From the NCBI GenBank assembly GCA_037145635.1, contig JBBCXB010000003.1:186001-250000 (forward strand): a DNA stretch of 64,000 bases, in the 5' to 3' direction. This stretch comes from JAATFS01 sp037145635 (GTDB lineage: Bacteria > Pseudomonadota > Gammaproteobacteria > Xanthomonadales > Xanthomonadaceae). The position numbers were made by a program, and so were the translations under genes. Of the stretch, positions 32,844-42,394 are shown one piece after another. Position 1 is the first letter of the stretch, and each line of letters opens with the position of its first letter. The notes beneath the pieces are model-generated. The model was given only the letters and a program-made list of their open reading frames with translations. It was not told the origin of the DNA and did not search any database.

Positions 32844-35030
32844 ATGACCTCGATTGCCGCATCCCGCACCCTGCTCCACCTCGCCCTGCTGTCCGCGCTG
32901 GCCGGCGCCCCGCCCGCCCTGGCCGCCGACGCCGCGGCCGACGCCGCCGGCGACGCCAAGACCCTGGACAAGGTGACCGTCACCAACGCGCGCACCCAGC
33001 GCGACCCGTCCACCACCACCCGCCTGCCGATCAGCGTGCGCGAGACGCCGCAGTCGATCAGCGTGGTGGGCGCGCAGCAGCTGCAGGAGCAGTCGCTGTT
33101 CGACATCGACGAGGTGATGCGCAACATCGTGGGCGTCAACGTCTCCTTCTACGACACCCAGCGCCCGCTGTACTACGCGCGCGGCTTCCAGATCACCGAT
33201 TTCCAGGTGGACGGCCTGCCCACCTACAGCGGCAGCACCAACCAGGAATACGACACCGCCTTCTACGACCGGATCGAGGTGATCCGCGGCGCCAACGGCC
33301 TGCTCAGCGGCACCGGCGTGCCGTCGGCCACGGTCAACATGTTCCGCAAGCGCCCGGGCAAGGACTTCGACGCCTCGTTCGCCGCCAGCCTCGGCCGCTG
33401 GGATTTCCGCCGCATGCAGGCCGACGTCAACGCGCCGCTCACCGCCGACGGCCGCTTCCGCGCCCGCGCCGTGGCCACCTACGAGGACCGCGACAGCTAC
33501 TACGACCGCTACCACGAGCAGAAGTCCGCGGCGATGGCGGTGGTGGAGGGCGACCTCACCGAGTCCACCACGGTGACCGTGGGCTTCCAGAAGCAGGACA
33601 ACAACCCGGTCGGCTCGACCTGGGGCACGGTGCCGTTCTTCTTCAGCGACGGCAGCGCCGCCGACCTGCCGCGGTCGACCAACCTGGCGCCGAACTGGGC
33701 GCGCTGGCAGCGCAACACCCGCACCACCTATGCGCAGCTGCAGCAGAGCTTCGGCGAGCGCTGGAACCTCAAGCTCAACGCCGCGCGGACCGAGGGCGAC
33801 GTGACCAGCCTGCGCGTCTACGGCTCCGGCTACCCGGACCGCGTGGACGGCAGCGGCGTCTACCTGCAGGCCGCCATCGGCCAGACCCACGATACCCGCG
33901 ACGCGGTCGATGCCTACCTCAGCGGCAAGTTCTCCGCGTTCGGGCGCGAGCACGACCTGGTGTTCGGCGCCAGCTGGCAGGACCTGGAGACGGTGACCCC
34001 GGGCCTTGCCCTGCGCTTTCCCGGCGACTGGTCGACCTGCCCGCTGGGCCGCTGCTACTACATCCCCAGCCTGCCGGAATGGGACGGCGACATCTCCGCG
34101 CCGACCTACGCGCGCACCGGCGCCTGGCGTCAGGCCCGCACCACCCAGAGCGGCGTGTACGCCTCCACCCGCCTGCGCCTGGCCGAGCCGCTGTCGCTGA
34201 TCGCCGGCGCGCGCCTGAGCCGATGGACCACGCGCACCCACAACTTCAACGCCGCCGGCACGTACACCTCCACCACCGGCGCCTACAAAGTCAAGGACGA
34301 GGTCACGCCCTACGTCGGGCTGATGTACGACATCGTCCCGGACGTGTCGGTCTATGCCAGCTACACCGAGATCTTCAACCCGCAGAACTACAAGGACCGC
34401 AACGATAACCTGCTCGACCCGGTGCAGGGCAGCAGCCGCGAGATCGGCCTGAAGTCGACGTACCTGGACGGCCGGGTCACGGTCAACGCCGCGCTGTTCG
34501 AGGCACGCCAGGACAACTACGCCATGCTCGACACCAGCGTGCCGCTGAACTCGCTGCCCGACGGCAGCTCGGCCTACGTGGGCGTGGACGGTACCAAGAG
34601 CCGCGGCTGGGAGGCCGAGGTCGGCGCCGAGCTGCTGCCGGGCTGGCGCGTCAACGCCGGCTACACCCGCGCCAAGGTGACCCGTGCGGCCACCGACCTG
34701 ATCTATGCCAACCTGCCGCTGCACACCGTGCAGGCCTCCACCCAGTGGACCCTGCCCGGGGCCTGGGAGCGCCTGAGCCTGGGCGCGACCGTGATGTGGC
34801 AGAGCAAGGTGGAGGCGTTCAACGTCGACAACCCGGTCTACGGCACGGTCTCGGTCCGGCAGGACGCCTACGCCATCGTCGGCGTCAACGCCAACTACCG
34901 TCTCTCCGAGCAGTGGACCGCCACCCTGGCGGTGCGCAACGCGCTGGACGAGAAGTACTGGGCGAACCTGGACTACAACAACTACGGCGAGCCGCGCTTC
35001 GTCGCCTTCACCCTGCGCTGGAAGTATTGA
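32844..35030 (+). CDS. TonB-dependent siderophore receptor
   Basis: 728 residues. Signal peptide ends APPALAA; a TonB-box-like stretch (KTLDKVTVTNAR) is followed by the plug (VRETPQSISVVGAQQL, IVGVNVSFYDTQRPLYYARG, VIRGANGLLSGTG) and a 22-strand barrel ending in aromatic WKY. The plug pattern is that of FhuE/FpvA-type ferric siderophore receptors rather than of SusC-like sugar receptors. It takes up iron-siderophore complexes across the outer membrane. No synthesis genes are nearby, so the ligand is probably a xenosiderophore. A hairpin array follows the stop codon. Confidence 0.9.
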   Translation: MTSIAASRTLLHLALLSALAGAPPALAADAAADAAGDAKTLDKVTVTNARTQRDPSTTTRLPISVRETPQSISVVGAQQLQEQSLFDIDEVMRNIVGVNVSFYDTQRPLYYARGFQITDFQVDGLPTYSGSTNQEYDTAFYDRIEVIRGANGLLSGTGVPSATVNMFRKRPGKDFDASFAASLGRWDFRRMQADVNAPLTADGRFRARAVATYEDRDSYYDRYHEQKSAAMAVVEGDLTESTTVTVGFQKQDNNPVGSTWGTVPFFFSDGSAADLPRSTNLAPNWARWQRNTRTTYAQLQQSFGERWNLKLNAARTEGDVTSLRVYGSGYPDRVDGSGVYLQAAIGQTHDTRDAVDAYLSGKFSAFGREHDLVFGASWQDLETVTPGLALRFPGDWSTCPLGRCYYIPSLPEWDGDISAPTYARTGAWRQARTTQSGVYASTRLRLAEPLSLIAGARLSRWTTRTHNFNAAGTYTSTTGAYKVKDEVTPYVGLMYDIVPDVSVYASYTEIFNPQNYKDRNDNLLDPVQGSSREIGLKSTYLDGRVTVNAALFEARQDNYAMLDTSVPLNSLPDGSSAYVGVDGTKSRGWEAEVGAELLPGWRVNAGYTRAKVTRAATDLIYANLPLHTVQASTQWTLPGAWERLSLGATVMWQSKVEAFNVDNPVYGTVSVRQDAYAIVGVNANYRLSEQWTATLAVRNALDEKYWANLDYNNYGEPRFVAFTLRWKY

Positions 35031-35032
35031 GG

Positions 35033-35106
35033 GAACCGCTGGCGCGGTTCGGGAATCGGGAGTGGGGAACGGGGAATCGCAGCGGCGGTTCCCCACTCCC
35101 GATTCC
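35033..35106. terminator. Bidirectional terminator-like palindromes between converging genes
   Basis: A small stem GAACCGC-TGGC-GCGGTTC (35033-35050) is followed by a perfect 19-bp inverted repeat (35052-35070 with 35088-35106; arm begins GGAATCGGGAGTGGGG) around a 17-nt loop. It fills the gap between the receptor stop and the patatin stop. No T-tract; it may stop transcription from both sides or be a mobile repeat. Confidence 0.6.
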
Positions 35107-35119
35107 TATTCCCAGCCCC

Positions 35120-36151
35120 TCAGGACCCGCAGCCCTCGTCCTTGCCGCGCAGCTTCTGCCAGCGCGAGCGGTTCTCCAGGCAGCGCTGCCGGGCCTCGGC
35201 CTTGGCGGCGGCGCGCTCGGCGGCGCTGCGCGTGGCGGTGCTGCGCGCGGCCTGCAACTGGGCCAGCCTGGCGCGGATCTGCGGCATCGCCGCCATCGCC
35301 GCGCGCTCGCCTTCCAGGATCGCGGCGTTGCGCTGGTTGAAGTCGGCCGAGCCGATGTCGCTGACCTTGGGACGGATGACGATGTCGGCGCGCTTGAGTT
35401 CGGTCTCGCCCAGGCGCTGGCCCATGATCGAGATCGACTGGTTGACCGTGCCCAGCAGGTCGCCCGGGTTCTTGCCGCTGGCCTTGCTGGAGATGTCCAC
35501 CGCGATCACGAACTCGGCGCCGAGCTGGCGCGCCGCGTCCACCGGCACCGGGCTGACCACGCCGCCGTCGACATAGTGGTACTGGCCGATGCTCACCGGC
35601 TCGAACACGCCGGGGATGCTGCTGGACGCGCGCACCGCCTGGCCGGCGTTGCCGCGCACGAACACCGTGCGCTCGCCGTCCTCCAGGCGCGTGGCGACCG
35701 CGGCGAACGGCTTGCCCAGCCGCTCGATCGGCTTGTTGCCGACCTGCTGGTTGACGTAGTCCTGCAGCTTCTGGCCCTGCACCAGGCCGCCGGAGAACAG
35801 GCGCACGTCGCGGATGCTGGTCTGGTCCAGCGCCACCGCCTTTTCCTGCATCGCGAACGCGTCCATGCCGCTGGCGTAGAGCGCACCGACCACGCTGCCG
35901 GCGCTGGTGCCGGACACCACCGCCGGCTCGAAGCCGTTGGCCTCCAGCATCTTGATCACGCCGATGTGGGCGAAGCCCTTGGCCGCGCCGCCGCCGAGCG
36001 CGATGCCGATGCGCACCGGCGCGGCCGCCGGGCCCGGGCCGCCGTCGACCACCGGCGCCGGGGTCGCGGGACGCGGCTCGCCGCCGCAGGCGGAAAGCAG
36101 GCCGAGCAGGGACAGCAACGCGAGGGAACGGGAGCGGCGGAACGCGGTCAT
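35120..36151 (-). CDS. Patatin-like phospholipase lipoprotein
   Basis: 343 residues. Lipobox LLSAC near residue 22 makes it an envelope lipoprotein. The patatin domain has the oxyanion GGGAAKGFAHIG, nucleophile in GTSAGSVVG and the catalytic Asp in VDGGVVSPVP, so the Ser/Asp dyad is intact. The C-terminal ~60 residues are an Arg/Ala-rich helix (RSAAERAAAKAEARQRC). It resembles RssA-type acyl hydrolases; the in-vivo lipid is unknown. Single gene converging on the receptor gene. Confidence 0.9.
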   Translation of the reverse strand: MTAFRRSRSLALLSLLGLLSACGGEPRPATPAPVVDGGPGPAAAPVRIGIALGGGAAKGFAHIGVIKMLEANGFEPAVVSGTSAGSVVGALYASGMDAFAMQEKAVALDQTSIRDVRLFSGGLVQGQKLQDYVNQQVGNKPIERLGKPFAAVATRLEDGERTVFVRGNAGQAVRASSSIPGVFEPVSIGQYHYVDGGVVSPVPVDAARQLGAEFVIAVDISSKASGKNPGDLLGTVNQSISIMGQRLGETELKRADIVIRPKVSDIGSADFNQRNAAILEGERAAMAAMPQIRARLAQLQAARSTATRSAAERAAAKAEARQRCLENRSRWQKLRGKDEGCGS

Positions 36152-36301
36152 GGTCGGAACGGCTCGGTGGAAGGCGAGCAGACTATACGCGCGCGCCGCA
36201 ACGCCGGCTGTCGGCCGGCCGCCGGCGTGCGCGAGGCACGCACGCCGCCGCAGGCGCCCTGCACCGCGGCCGCCGGACGGCCTGTGCGGACGCGGCGTGC
36301 G

Positions 36302-37327
36302 TCAGAAATTGTTGTCGCCATCGAGGATGCGGCCCCAGCCGCCCAGCACCGAGCCCTCGCCGCGGTTCTGGCCGCCGGCCTGCGGCGCGGCCTGCAGCAT
36401 CCGCCCGGCCATGCGCGAGAACGGCAGCGACTGCAGCCAGACCTTGCCCGGCCCGGTGAGCGTGGCCAGGAACACGCCCTCGCCGCCGAAGAACATGCTC
36501 TTGAGGCCGGTGACGCGGCGCACGTCCATGTCCACGCCGGCGTGGTAGGCGACCACGCAGCCGGTGTCGACGTCGATGCGCTCGCCGGCGGCCAGCTCGC
36601 GCTCGACCACGGTGCCGCCGGCGTGCACGAACACCCAGCCGTCGCCCTCGAGCTTCTGCATGATGAAGCCCTCGCCGCCGAACAGGCCGGTGAGGATCTT
36701 GCGCTGGAACGCGATGCCCAGCGACACCCCGCGCGCGCCGGCCAGGAAGCTGTCCTTCTGGCAGATCAGGCGGCCGCCGTGGTCGGACAGCTTCATCGCC
36801 AGCACCGTGCCCGGGTAGGGCGCGGCGAAGGCCACCCGCGCCTTGCCGCTGCCGGCATGGGTGTAGACGGTGGTGAACAGGCTCTCGCCGGTGACCACGC
36901 GCTTGCCGGCCGACAGCAGCTTGTCCACCAAACCGCCGCCGCCGCCCTGGCCGCCGTGCGAGCCGTCGCCGAACACGGTGTCCATCTGCACCGCCGCGTC
37001 CTTGTACATCAGCGCGCCGGCCTCGGCGATCGCGCTCTCGCCCGGGTCCAGCTCGACCTCGACGAACTGCATGTCGTTGCCGACGATGCGGAAGTCGATG
37101 TCGTCGGCGCGCGCGCCCGCCCCGGTCAACGGCGGCGGGCCGCCGTAGGCGGGGCCGGCCGCGGCGGCGCCGAGCTCGGCGATCTCGCGCACCGGCGTCC
37201 AGCCGTTCAGGCCTTCGCGCCAGCCCACCATGTGGGGATTGCGCTGCGCATGCAGGCGCGCGGCATCGTCGTCGAGCGGACCGACCCGGTCGTGCTGACC
37301 GGGAACATGGAAGTACCACTGGGCCAT
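36302..37327 (-). CDS. GYF-2 plus AIM24/TIGR00266 family protein
   Basis: 341 residues. Residues 1-50 form a GYF_2-like domain (QWYFHVPGQHDRVGPLDDD, ending in VGWREGLNGWTPVREI). Then TIGR00266/AIM24: DIDFRIVGNDMQFVEVELDPGES, FMIQ-like GGEGFIMQKLEGDGWVFVHAGG and FFGGEGVFLATLTGPG. The fold is a beta-prism; the cellular role in bacteria is unknown, perhaps membrane association. No signal peptide. ATG 37327 chosen because GYF-2 begins there. Confidence 0.85.
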   Translation of the reverse strand: MAQWYFHVPGQHDRVGPLDDDAARLHAQRNPHMVGWREGLNGWTPVREIAELGAAAAGPAYGGPPPLTGAGARADDIDFRIVGNDMQFVEVELDPGESAIAEAGALMYKDAAVQMDTVFGDGSHGGQGGGGGLVDKLLSAGKRVVTGESLFTTVYTHAGSGKARVAFAAPYPGTVLAMKLSDHGGRLICQKDSFLAGARGVSLGIAFQRKILTGLFGGEGFIMQKLEGDGWVFVHAGGTVVERELAAGERIDVDTGCVVAYHAGVDMDVRRVTGLKSMFFGGEGVFLATLTGPGKVWLQSLPFSRMAGRMLQAAPQAGGQNRGEGSVLGGWGRILDGDNNF

Positions 37328-37444
37328 GGCGCGCTGCTCCGGAGAAGGGTGGCGCGAGTCTATGCCGGCGCGCGCGGCCGCGGCCATCTGTCCGAAGTCA
37401 TGGGTCCCGGCCGCGCGCGGCGACCGGGACGCGGCCGCTCCGCG

Positions 37445-38299
37445 CTACAGCGCGCTCGCCGGGCGTACGGCCAGTGCCGCGGCCTCGGCCGCGCAGTCCG
37501 CGGCCGGGGCCAGGCCCCGGGCGTGGGCGGCGGCGATCTCGGCGCGCGCCTGGGCCAGGTCGCGGTTGAACGCGGGATCGGCGTGCAGGCGCGCCACCGC
37601 GGCCGCCCCCATGAAGCGGCCTTCGAGGATGTCGCTCTGCCAGTGCACGTTGCACACCAGCCGGCTCTCGCCATAGCTGCGGCCGCGCGCCTGGATCGCG
37701 TCGGCATGCGCCGGGTCGATCTCGCTGAGGATCAGCGCCCAGGCCCAGCCGATCGACGTGTGGCCGGACGGGTAGGAGCCGTTCCGGCGCAGGTCGGCCT
37801 CGTCGTCCGGGCTGCAGGTGGGCTGGCCGTTGACCATGAACGGGCGCGGGCGCTGGTAGCGGTGCTTGGCGGCCTTGGTGGCGGCACTGGCGTCGACGCG
37901 GCTGCGCTCCAGCAGCCGGTACAGGGCCGGGGTGTGCTGCGGATCGATCGACACGCCCACCGCGCAGGCGAAGTGCGCCGCGCCGGCGGGGAAGCTGAGG
38001 TCGGCATCGCGCGTGGCCTGGGCGAAGCGCGGGGTGCCGCGCAGCGCCAGCGCCTCGCGGCTGACCGCCTCGTCCAGCGCCTGGGCGGCCGAGCCGGCGG
38101 CCGGCGGTGGCGGCACCAGCGCCAGGCTGTCCGGCACCGCGGCCGGGTCCAGGTAGCCGATGGCCTTGGCCGGTGCGCCCATGCCGGGCGACAGCGGCGC
38201 CTCGGCGGGACGGACCGGGGCGGCGGCGCAGCCGGCCAGCACCAGGGCGAGCGCCAGCGCGCCGGGCAGCGCGGGGCGGAAAGCGGGAGTCGCGGTCAT
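37445..38299 (-). CDS. Class A acid phosphatase lipoprotein (PAP2 superfamily)
   Basis: 284 residues. Lipobox VLAGC near residue 23. The three PAP2 signatures are intact: K-x6-RP in AKHRYQRPRPF, PSGH in SYPSGHTSIGW and SR-x5-H-x3-D in ESRLVCNVHWQSD. Class A non-specific acid phosphatases (PhoN/PhoC) act in the periplasm and release phosphate from many monoesters. Length is typical. Confidence 0.92.
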   Translation of the reverse strand: MTATPAFRPALPGALALALVLAGCAAAPVRPAEAPLSPGMGAPAKAIGYLDPAAVPDSLALVPPPPAAGSAAQALDEAVSREALALRGTPRFAQATRDADLSFPAGAAHFACAVGVSIDPQHTPALYRLLERSRVDASAATKAAKHRYQRPRPFMVNGQPTCSPDDEADLRRNGSYPSGHTSIGWAWALILSEIDPAHADAIQARGRSYGESRLVCNVHWQSDILEGRFMGAAAVARLHADPAFNRDLAQARAEIAAAHARGLAPAADCAAEAAALAVRPASAL

Positions 38300-38394
38300 G
38301 CAGGATCTCGTTGCAGCGGGGGGACGACGCACCAGTGTAAGCAGGGGCCGGCGCCCGGCGCATGCCGGCGCTGCGCACGCGCGCCACGCGCCGC

Positions 38395-39225
38395 TCAGCC
38401 GGCGGCCACCACCGCGGTGTAGCGCCCGTCCTCGCAGCGCACCTGCACCGGGCCGTCGAACACCGCCGACAGCGCGGCGTCGGTGAGCAGCGCCGCGCGC
38501 GCGCCGTCGGCGTACAGGCGGCCGCCGCGCAGCAGCACCACGCGCTCGATCTCCGGCACGATCTCCTCGACATGGTGGGTGACCAGCACCAGGGTGATGC
38601 CCTGCGCGGCGAGGTGGCGAAGGGTGTCCACCAGGTGCTGGCGCGCGACCAGGTCCAGTCCGGTGGAGGGCTCGTCCAGCAGCAGCGCCTGCGGCCGGTT
38701 CACCAGCGCGCGGGCGATCAGCACGCGGCGGGTCTCGCCAGCCGACAGCTCGGCGTAGGCGCGGCCGAGCAGCGGCAGCGCGCGCGCCAGGCCCAGCGCC
38801 TCGCGCACGCGCTCGCGCATCGCCGCCGTCACCTCGCGGTGCGGCGGCACCACGTAGCTGGCGAAGAAGCCCGACAGCACCGCGCTCTCCACGTCCAGCC
38901 CGGGCATGTCGGCCAGGTTGCCGCTGAGCTCGCCGCTGACGATGCCCAGCTGCGAGCGCAGCCGGTCCACCTGCCAGCGGCTCTGGCCCATCACCTTCAC
39001 CGGCGGCTCGGCCCCGGGCCGGGCCAGCGGGTACAGCTCGCGCGTGATCAGCTTGATGAAGGTGGACTTGCCGCAGCCGTTGGGGCCGAGCACCGCGGTG
39101 TGCTGGCCGAGCGCGATGCGCAGGCTGAGGTCGTGCAGCACGCGGACCTGGCCGCGGACCACGCTGGCGCGGTCGAGTTCGATCAGCGCGGGTGCTTCGG
39201 GAACGGCGGAAACGGGGACGGACAT
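38395..39225 (-). CDS. ABC transporter ATP-binding protein (ModF/YlmA-like)
   Basis: 276 residues. Walker A GPNGCGKST, signature LSAGETRR, Walker B ALLLDEPSTGLD, switch VTHHVEE. The sequence after Walker A (IKLITRELYPL) and the ELSAGE signature resemble the YlmA/ModF group of ABC ATPases. No permease or binding protein is adjacent, so its partner is unknown. ATG 39225; the longer upstream frame lacks coding character. Confidence 0.85.
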   Translation of the reverse strand: MSVPVSAVPEAPALIELDRASVVRGQVRVLHDLSLRIALGQHTAVLGPNGCGKSTFIKLITRELYPLARPGAEPPVKVMGQSRWQVDRLRSQLGIVSGELSGNLADMPGLDVESAVLSGFFASYVVPPHREVTAAMRERVREALGLARALPLLGRAYAELSAGETRRVLIARALVNRPQALLLDEPSTGLDLVARQHLVDTLRHLAAQGITLVLVTHHVEEIVPEIERVVLLRGGRLYADGARAALLTDAALSAVFDGPVQVRCEDGRYTAVVAAG

Positions 39226-39367
39226 GAAGCCGGTTCTCACGACGGTGAACGGGTGGGGATCGCCTGAACACCATACGCCGGCGACAGGTGAAGTTTGCCG
39301 GCAATGGCTCCATGATGTCCGTTCTCCCATGCGCCTACGTCGGCCGCCCCGCGGCCTGGAGCCTCAC

Positions 39368-40573
39368 ATGCCGTCCGATTCGATCATCGACTTCCTGACC
39401 GGCGGCCTGGTGGGCCTGGGCTGGTGGGACATGCTCGCGGTGCTGCTGGTCTTCACCCAGCTCACGATCCTCGCCGTCACCCTGTACCTGCACCGCAGCC
39501 AGGCGCACCGCGGCGTCGACTTCCATCCGGCGATCGCGCATTTCTTTCGCTTCTGGACCTGGCTGACCACCTCGATGATCACCCGCGAGTGGGTGGCGAT
39601 CCATCGCAAGCACCACGCCAAGGTCGAGACCGAGGACGACCCGCACAGCCCGCAGACCAGGGGCATCGGCACGGTGTTCTGGCGCGGCGTGGAGCTGTAC
39701 CGCGAGGCGCGGGCGATGCGCGCGGATATCGAGCAGTACGGCAAGGGCGCGCCGACCGACTGGATCGAGCGCCACCTGTACACGCCGCACGCCAACTGGG
39801 GACCGATCGCGCTGTTCGCGGTGAACCTGGCGCTGTTCGGGTTGCCGGGCGTGGCGCTGTGGGCGATCCAGATGGCGTGGATCCCGTTCTGGGCCGCGGG
39901 CGTGGTCAACGGCCTCGGCCACTGGTGGGGCTACCGCAACTTCGAATCGGCCGACACCTCGACCAACCTGACACCGTGGGCGTTCTGGATCGGCGGCGAA
40001 GAGCTGCACAACAACCACCACGCTTTCCCGAGCTCGGCGCGCTTCTCGATGCGGCGCTGGGAGTTCGACCTCGGCTGGGCGGTCATCCGCGGCCTGGAGC
40101 GGGTGCGCCTGGCCAAGGTGCTGCGGGTGGCGCCCAAGCTCGACATCCGCCCCAACATCAGCGTGCCCGACGCCGATACCCTGCGCGCGCTGCTGTCGCA
40201 CCGCTTCCAGGCCATGACCGACTACCAGCGCAACGTGCTCAAGCCGGCGCTGCGCGAGGAAGCCGCGGCCACCGGCGCCAAGCTGCGCCAGCTGCTGCCG
40301 CGGCGGCTGCGCAAGGGCCTGGTGGACGACGGCCGCTGGCTCAAGCCGGATGCCCGCGAGCAGCTGCGCAGCTGGGTGGCGCAGCGCCCGCGCATGCGCA
40401 CCCTGGTCGAGCACCGTGCGCGGCTGGCCGCGCTGCTGGAAGCGCGCAGCCACGACGCCGCCGAGCGCCTGCGCCAGCTGCAGCAGTGGTGCCACGAGGC
40501 CGAGGCCAGCGGCAACGCCGCGCTGCAGGCGTACGCGGCGCGGCTGAAGGGATACGCCCTGAGCGGCGCGTGA
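39368..40573 (+). CDS. Membrane acyl-CoA/fatty acid desaturase
   Basis: 401 residues. Three histidine boxes: HRSQAH, HRKHH and HNNHH, with hydrophobic helices between them (MLAVLLVFTQLTILAVTLYL; LFAVNLALFGLPGVALWAI). This is the delta-9-type desaturase family, which inserts a double bond into acyl chains using a di-iron centre and an electron donor. The C-terminal ~130 residues (from about 270) form a helical extension not needed for catalysis. The EF-hand gene overlaps its stop (TGATG). Confidence 0.9.
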   Translation: MPSDSIIDFLTGGLVGLGWWDMLAVLLVFTQLTILAVTLYLHRSQAHRGVDFHPAIAHFFRFWTWLTTSMITREWVAIHRKHHAKVETEDDPHSPQTRGIGTVFWRGVELYREARAMRADIEQYGKGAPTDWIERHLYTPHANWGPIALFAVNLALFGLPGVALWAIQMAWIPFWAAGVVNGLGHWWGYRNFESADTSTNLTPWAFWIGGEELHNNHHAFPSSARFSMRRWEFDLGWAVIRGLERVRLAKVLRVAPKLDIRPNISVPDADTLRALLSHRFQAMTDYQRNVLKPALREEAAATGAKLRQLLPRRLRKGLVDDGRWLKPDAREQLRSWVAQRPRMRTLVEHRARLAALLEARSHDAAERLRQLQQWCHEAEASGNAALQAYAARLKGYALSGA

Positions 40574-40971
40574 TGTCCCGTTCGCGCGGGCCTGCCGTCG
40601 GACTCCCGCGGCGCCGCCTGCTGTCCCGGGCCGCCGCGCCGGCCGCCCTGCTGGCGCTGCTCGTGCTGGCGGCCGCCCGCGGCACCGCCGGGGCGCAGGT
40701 CGCCGACACTGGCGAGTACCTGCGGCGCATGGATAGCGACGGCGATGGCCGGGTCAGCCTGGACGAGTACCTGGCGTGGATGGGCTACGCATTCGAGCAG
40801 CGCGACCGCGACCACGACGGCGTGCTGCAGGGCGACGAACTGCCCGGCGGCCGCGGTCGCCCGGTCACGCTGGCGCAGCACCGCGCCACGCTGACGGCGC
40901 GCTTCCGCCGCCAGGACGCCGATGGCGACGGCTACCTCAGCGCCCGCGAGCTGATGGCGCCACCGCGCTGA
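40573..40971 (+). CDS. EF-hand domain protein
   Basis: 132 residues with a twin-arginine-like/Sec signal (RRRLLSRAAAPAALLALLVLAAA) and export to the periplasm likely. Three canonical Ca-binding loops: DSDGDGRVSLDE, DRDHDGVLQGDE and DADGDGYLSARE. The ATG overlaps the desaturase stop, so the two are coupled. Role unknown; calcium binding is predicted from the loops. Confidence 0.85.
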   Translation: MSRSRGPAVGLPRRRLLSRAAAPAALLALLVLAAARGTAGAQVADTGEYLRRMDSDGDGRVSLDEYLAWMGYAFEQRDRDHDGVLQGDELPGGRGRPVTLAQHRATLTARFRRQDADGDGYLSARELMAPPR

Positions 40972-40986
40972 GCGCGGCGGGGCCGC

Positions 40987-41526
40987 TCAGGCCATGCGCT
41001 GCAGCGTGTTGTCGCGGCGGATCGCCCAGTGGTACAGCGCGGCCAGGATGTGCAGGCCGATGACCCAGTAGAACGCCTCGCCGAGCCAGATGTGGACCGG
41101 TTCCAGGGTCTCGGCCAGGCCGGGACGCGCGCCGAAGAACGACGGGATCACGCGCTCGGTGAACGGCAGGCCCACGCCCTTGCCCTCGGCCAGGCGCGTG
41201 GTGACGCCGAGCAGCGGCTGCACCACCAGGAACGCGTACAGCAGCCCGTGGGTCAGGTGCGACAGCGCCCGCATCCAGGCCGGCAGTGGTGGCGCGATCG
41301 GCGGGGCGCGCTCGCCGATCCGGTTGAGCAGGCGCGGCACCACCAGCAGCAGCACCGCCAGTCCCGCGACGAAATGCGACTCCACCACGAGCGTGCGCGC
41401 CTCGCTGCCGCGCTCGAACATGCCGCGCAGGTTGATCGTCAGGTAGGCGGCGGCCACCAGGGCGAAGGTGATCCAGTGGTAGCTGCGGGCGAGGGCGCTG
41501 TAGCGCGGGCGGACGGCTGCGGACAT
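40987..41526 (-). CDS. Cytochrome b561 family protein
   Basis: 179 residues, four transmembrane helices. Haem-ligand His candidates are in ARSYHWITFALVAAAYL, VVESHFVAGLAVLLLVV, LTHGLLYAFLVVQPLLG and VIGLHILAALYHW, as in CybB-like di-haem cytochromes that pass electrons from quinol. Converges on the EF-hand gene (15 bp). Partner protein not visible. Confidence 0.9.
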   Translation of the reverse strand: MSAAVRPRYSALARSYHWITFALVAAAYLTINLRGMFERGSEARTLVVESHFVAGLAVLLLVVPRLLNRIGERAPPIAPPLPAWMRALSHLTHGLLYAFLVVQPLLGVTTRLAEGKGVGLPFTERVIPSFFGARPGLAETLEPVHIWLGEAFYWVIGLHILAALYHWAIRRDNTLQRMA

Positions 41527-41656
41527 GGCGGGGCTCCGTGGAGGGGGCGTGGCTGTCCCGCGACGATAGGGCACTGGGCGCGCGCCGTCGCGTGCCGCGT
41601 CGCCCGCGCCGTGCCCCTTCGCGCCCGCCTGACGCCGGCGCCGGCAAGCTGGCGCG

Positions 41657-42394
41657 ATGTTCGCCCTGCATGACGTCACCCGCCGCTACGGTGCCACGGC
41701 CGCGATCGACCGGGTGTCGCTGGCGTTCGCGCCCGGTGCCACCACCGCGTTGATCGGTCCCAGCGGCGCCGGCAAGTCCAGCCTGCTGCGGCTGCTGGTG
41801 GGCCTAGAATGGCCCGACGCCGGCGAGGTGCGCTTCGACGGCGTGCCGCTGCGGCGCGCGACCCTGCAGGCGCAGCGCCAGCGCATCGGCTACGTCATCC
41901 AGGAGGGCGGCCTGTTCCCGCACCTGGACGCGCGCGCCAACGCCGCCCTGCTGGCGCGCACGCTGGGCTGGACGCATGCGCGCATCGAGGCGCGGCTGCA
42001 GGCGCTGTGCGCGCTGTGCCAGCTGTCGCCGGCGCTGCTGTCGCGCTACCCGGCGCAACTGTCGGGCGGGCAGCGCCAGCGCGTGGGCCTGGTGCGCGCG
42101 CTGATGCTCGACCCGCCGGCGCTGCTGCTGGACGAACCGCTGGGCGCGCTCGACCCGATCGTGCGCCACGACCTGCAGTCGCAGATGCGCGAGCTGTTCG
42201 CCACGTTGCGCAAGACCGTGGTGCTGGTGACCCACGAGGTCGCCGAGGCGGCCTACCTGGCCGACACCCTGGTGCTGATGCGTGCCGGCCAGGTGGTGCA
42301 GCAGGGACCGCCGCGGGAGCTGCTGGACGCGCCGACCGAGCCGTTCGTGACCCGTTTCCTGACCGCCCAGCGCAGCCTCGAGGCGGTGACGTGA
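41657..42394 (+). CDS. Osmoprotectant ABC transporter ATP-binding protein
   Basis: 245 residues. Walker A GPSGAGKSS, signature LSGGQRQR, Walker B LLLDEPLGALD, H-loop VTHEVAE. It lacks the CBS domains of OpuCA, like the shorter YehX/OsmV forms. GTGA overlap with the fused permease/binding protein downstream shows a single two-gene importer for glycine betaine, choline or carnitine. The exact solute is not determined. Confidence 0.92.
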   Translation: MFALHDVTRRYGATAAIDRVSLAFAPGATTALIGPSGAGKSSLLRLLVGLEWPDAGEVRFDGVPLRRATLQAQRQRIGYVIQEGGLFPHLDARANAALLARTLGWTHARIEARLQALCALCQLSPALLSRYPAQLSGGQRQRVGLVRALMLDPPALLLDEPLGALDPIVRHDLQSQMRELFATLRKTVVLVTHEVAEAAYLADTLVLMRAGQVVQQGPPRELLDAPTEPFVTRFLTAQRSLEAVT

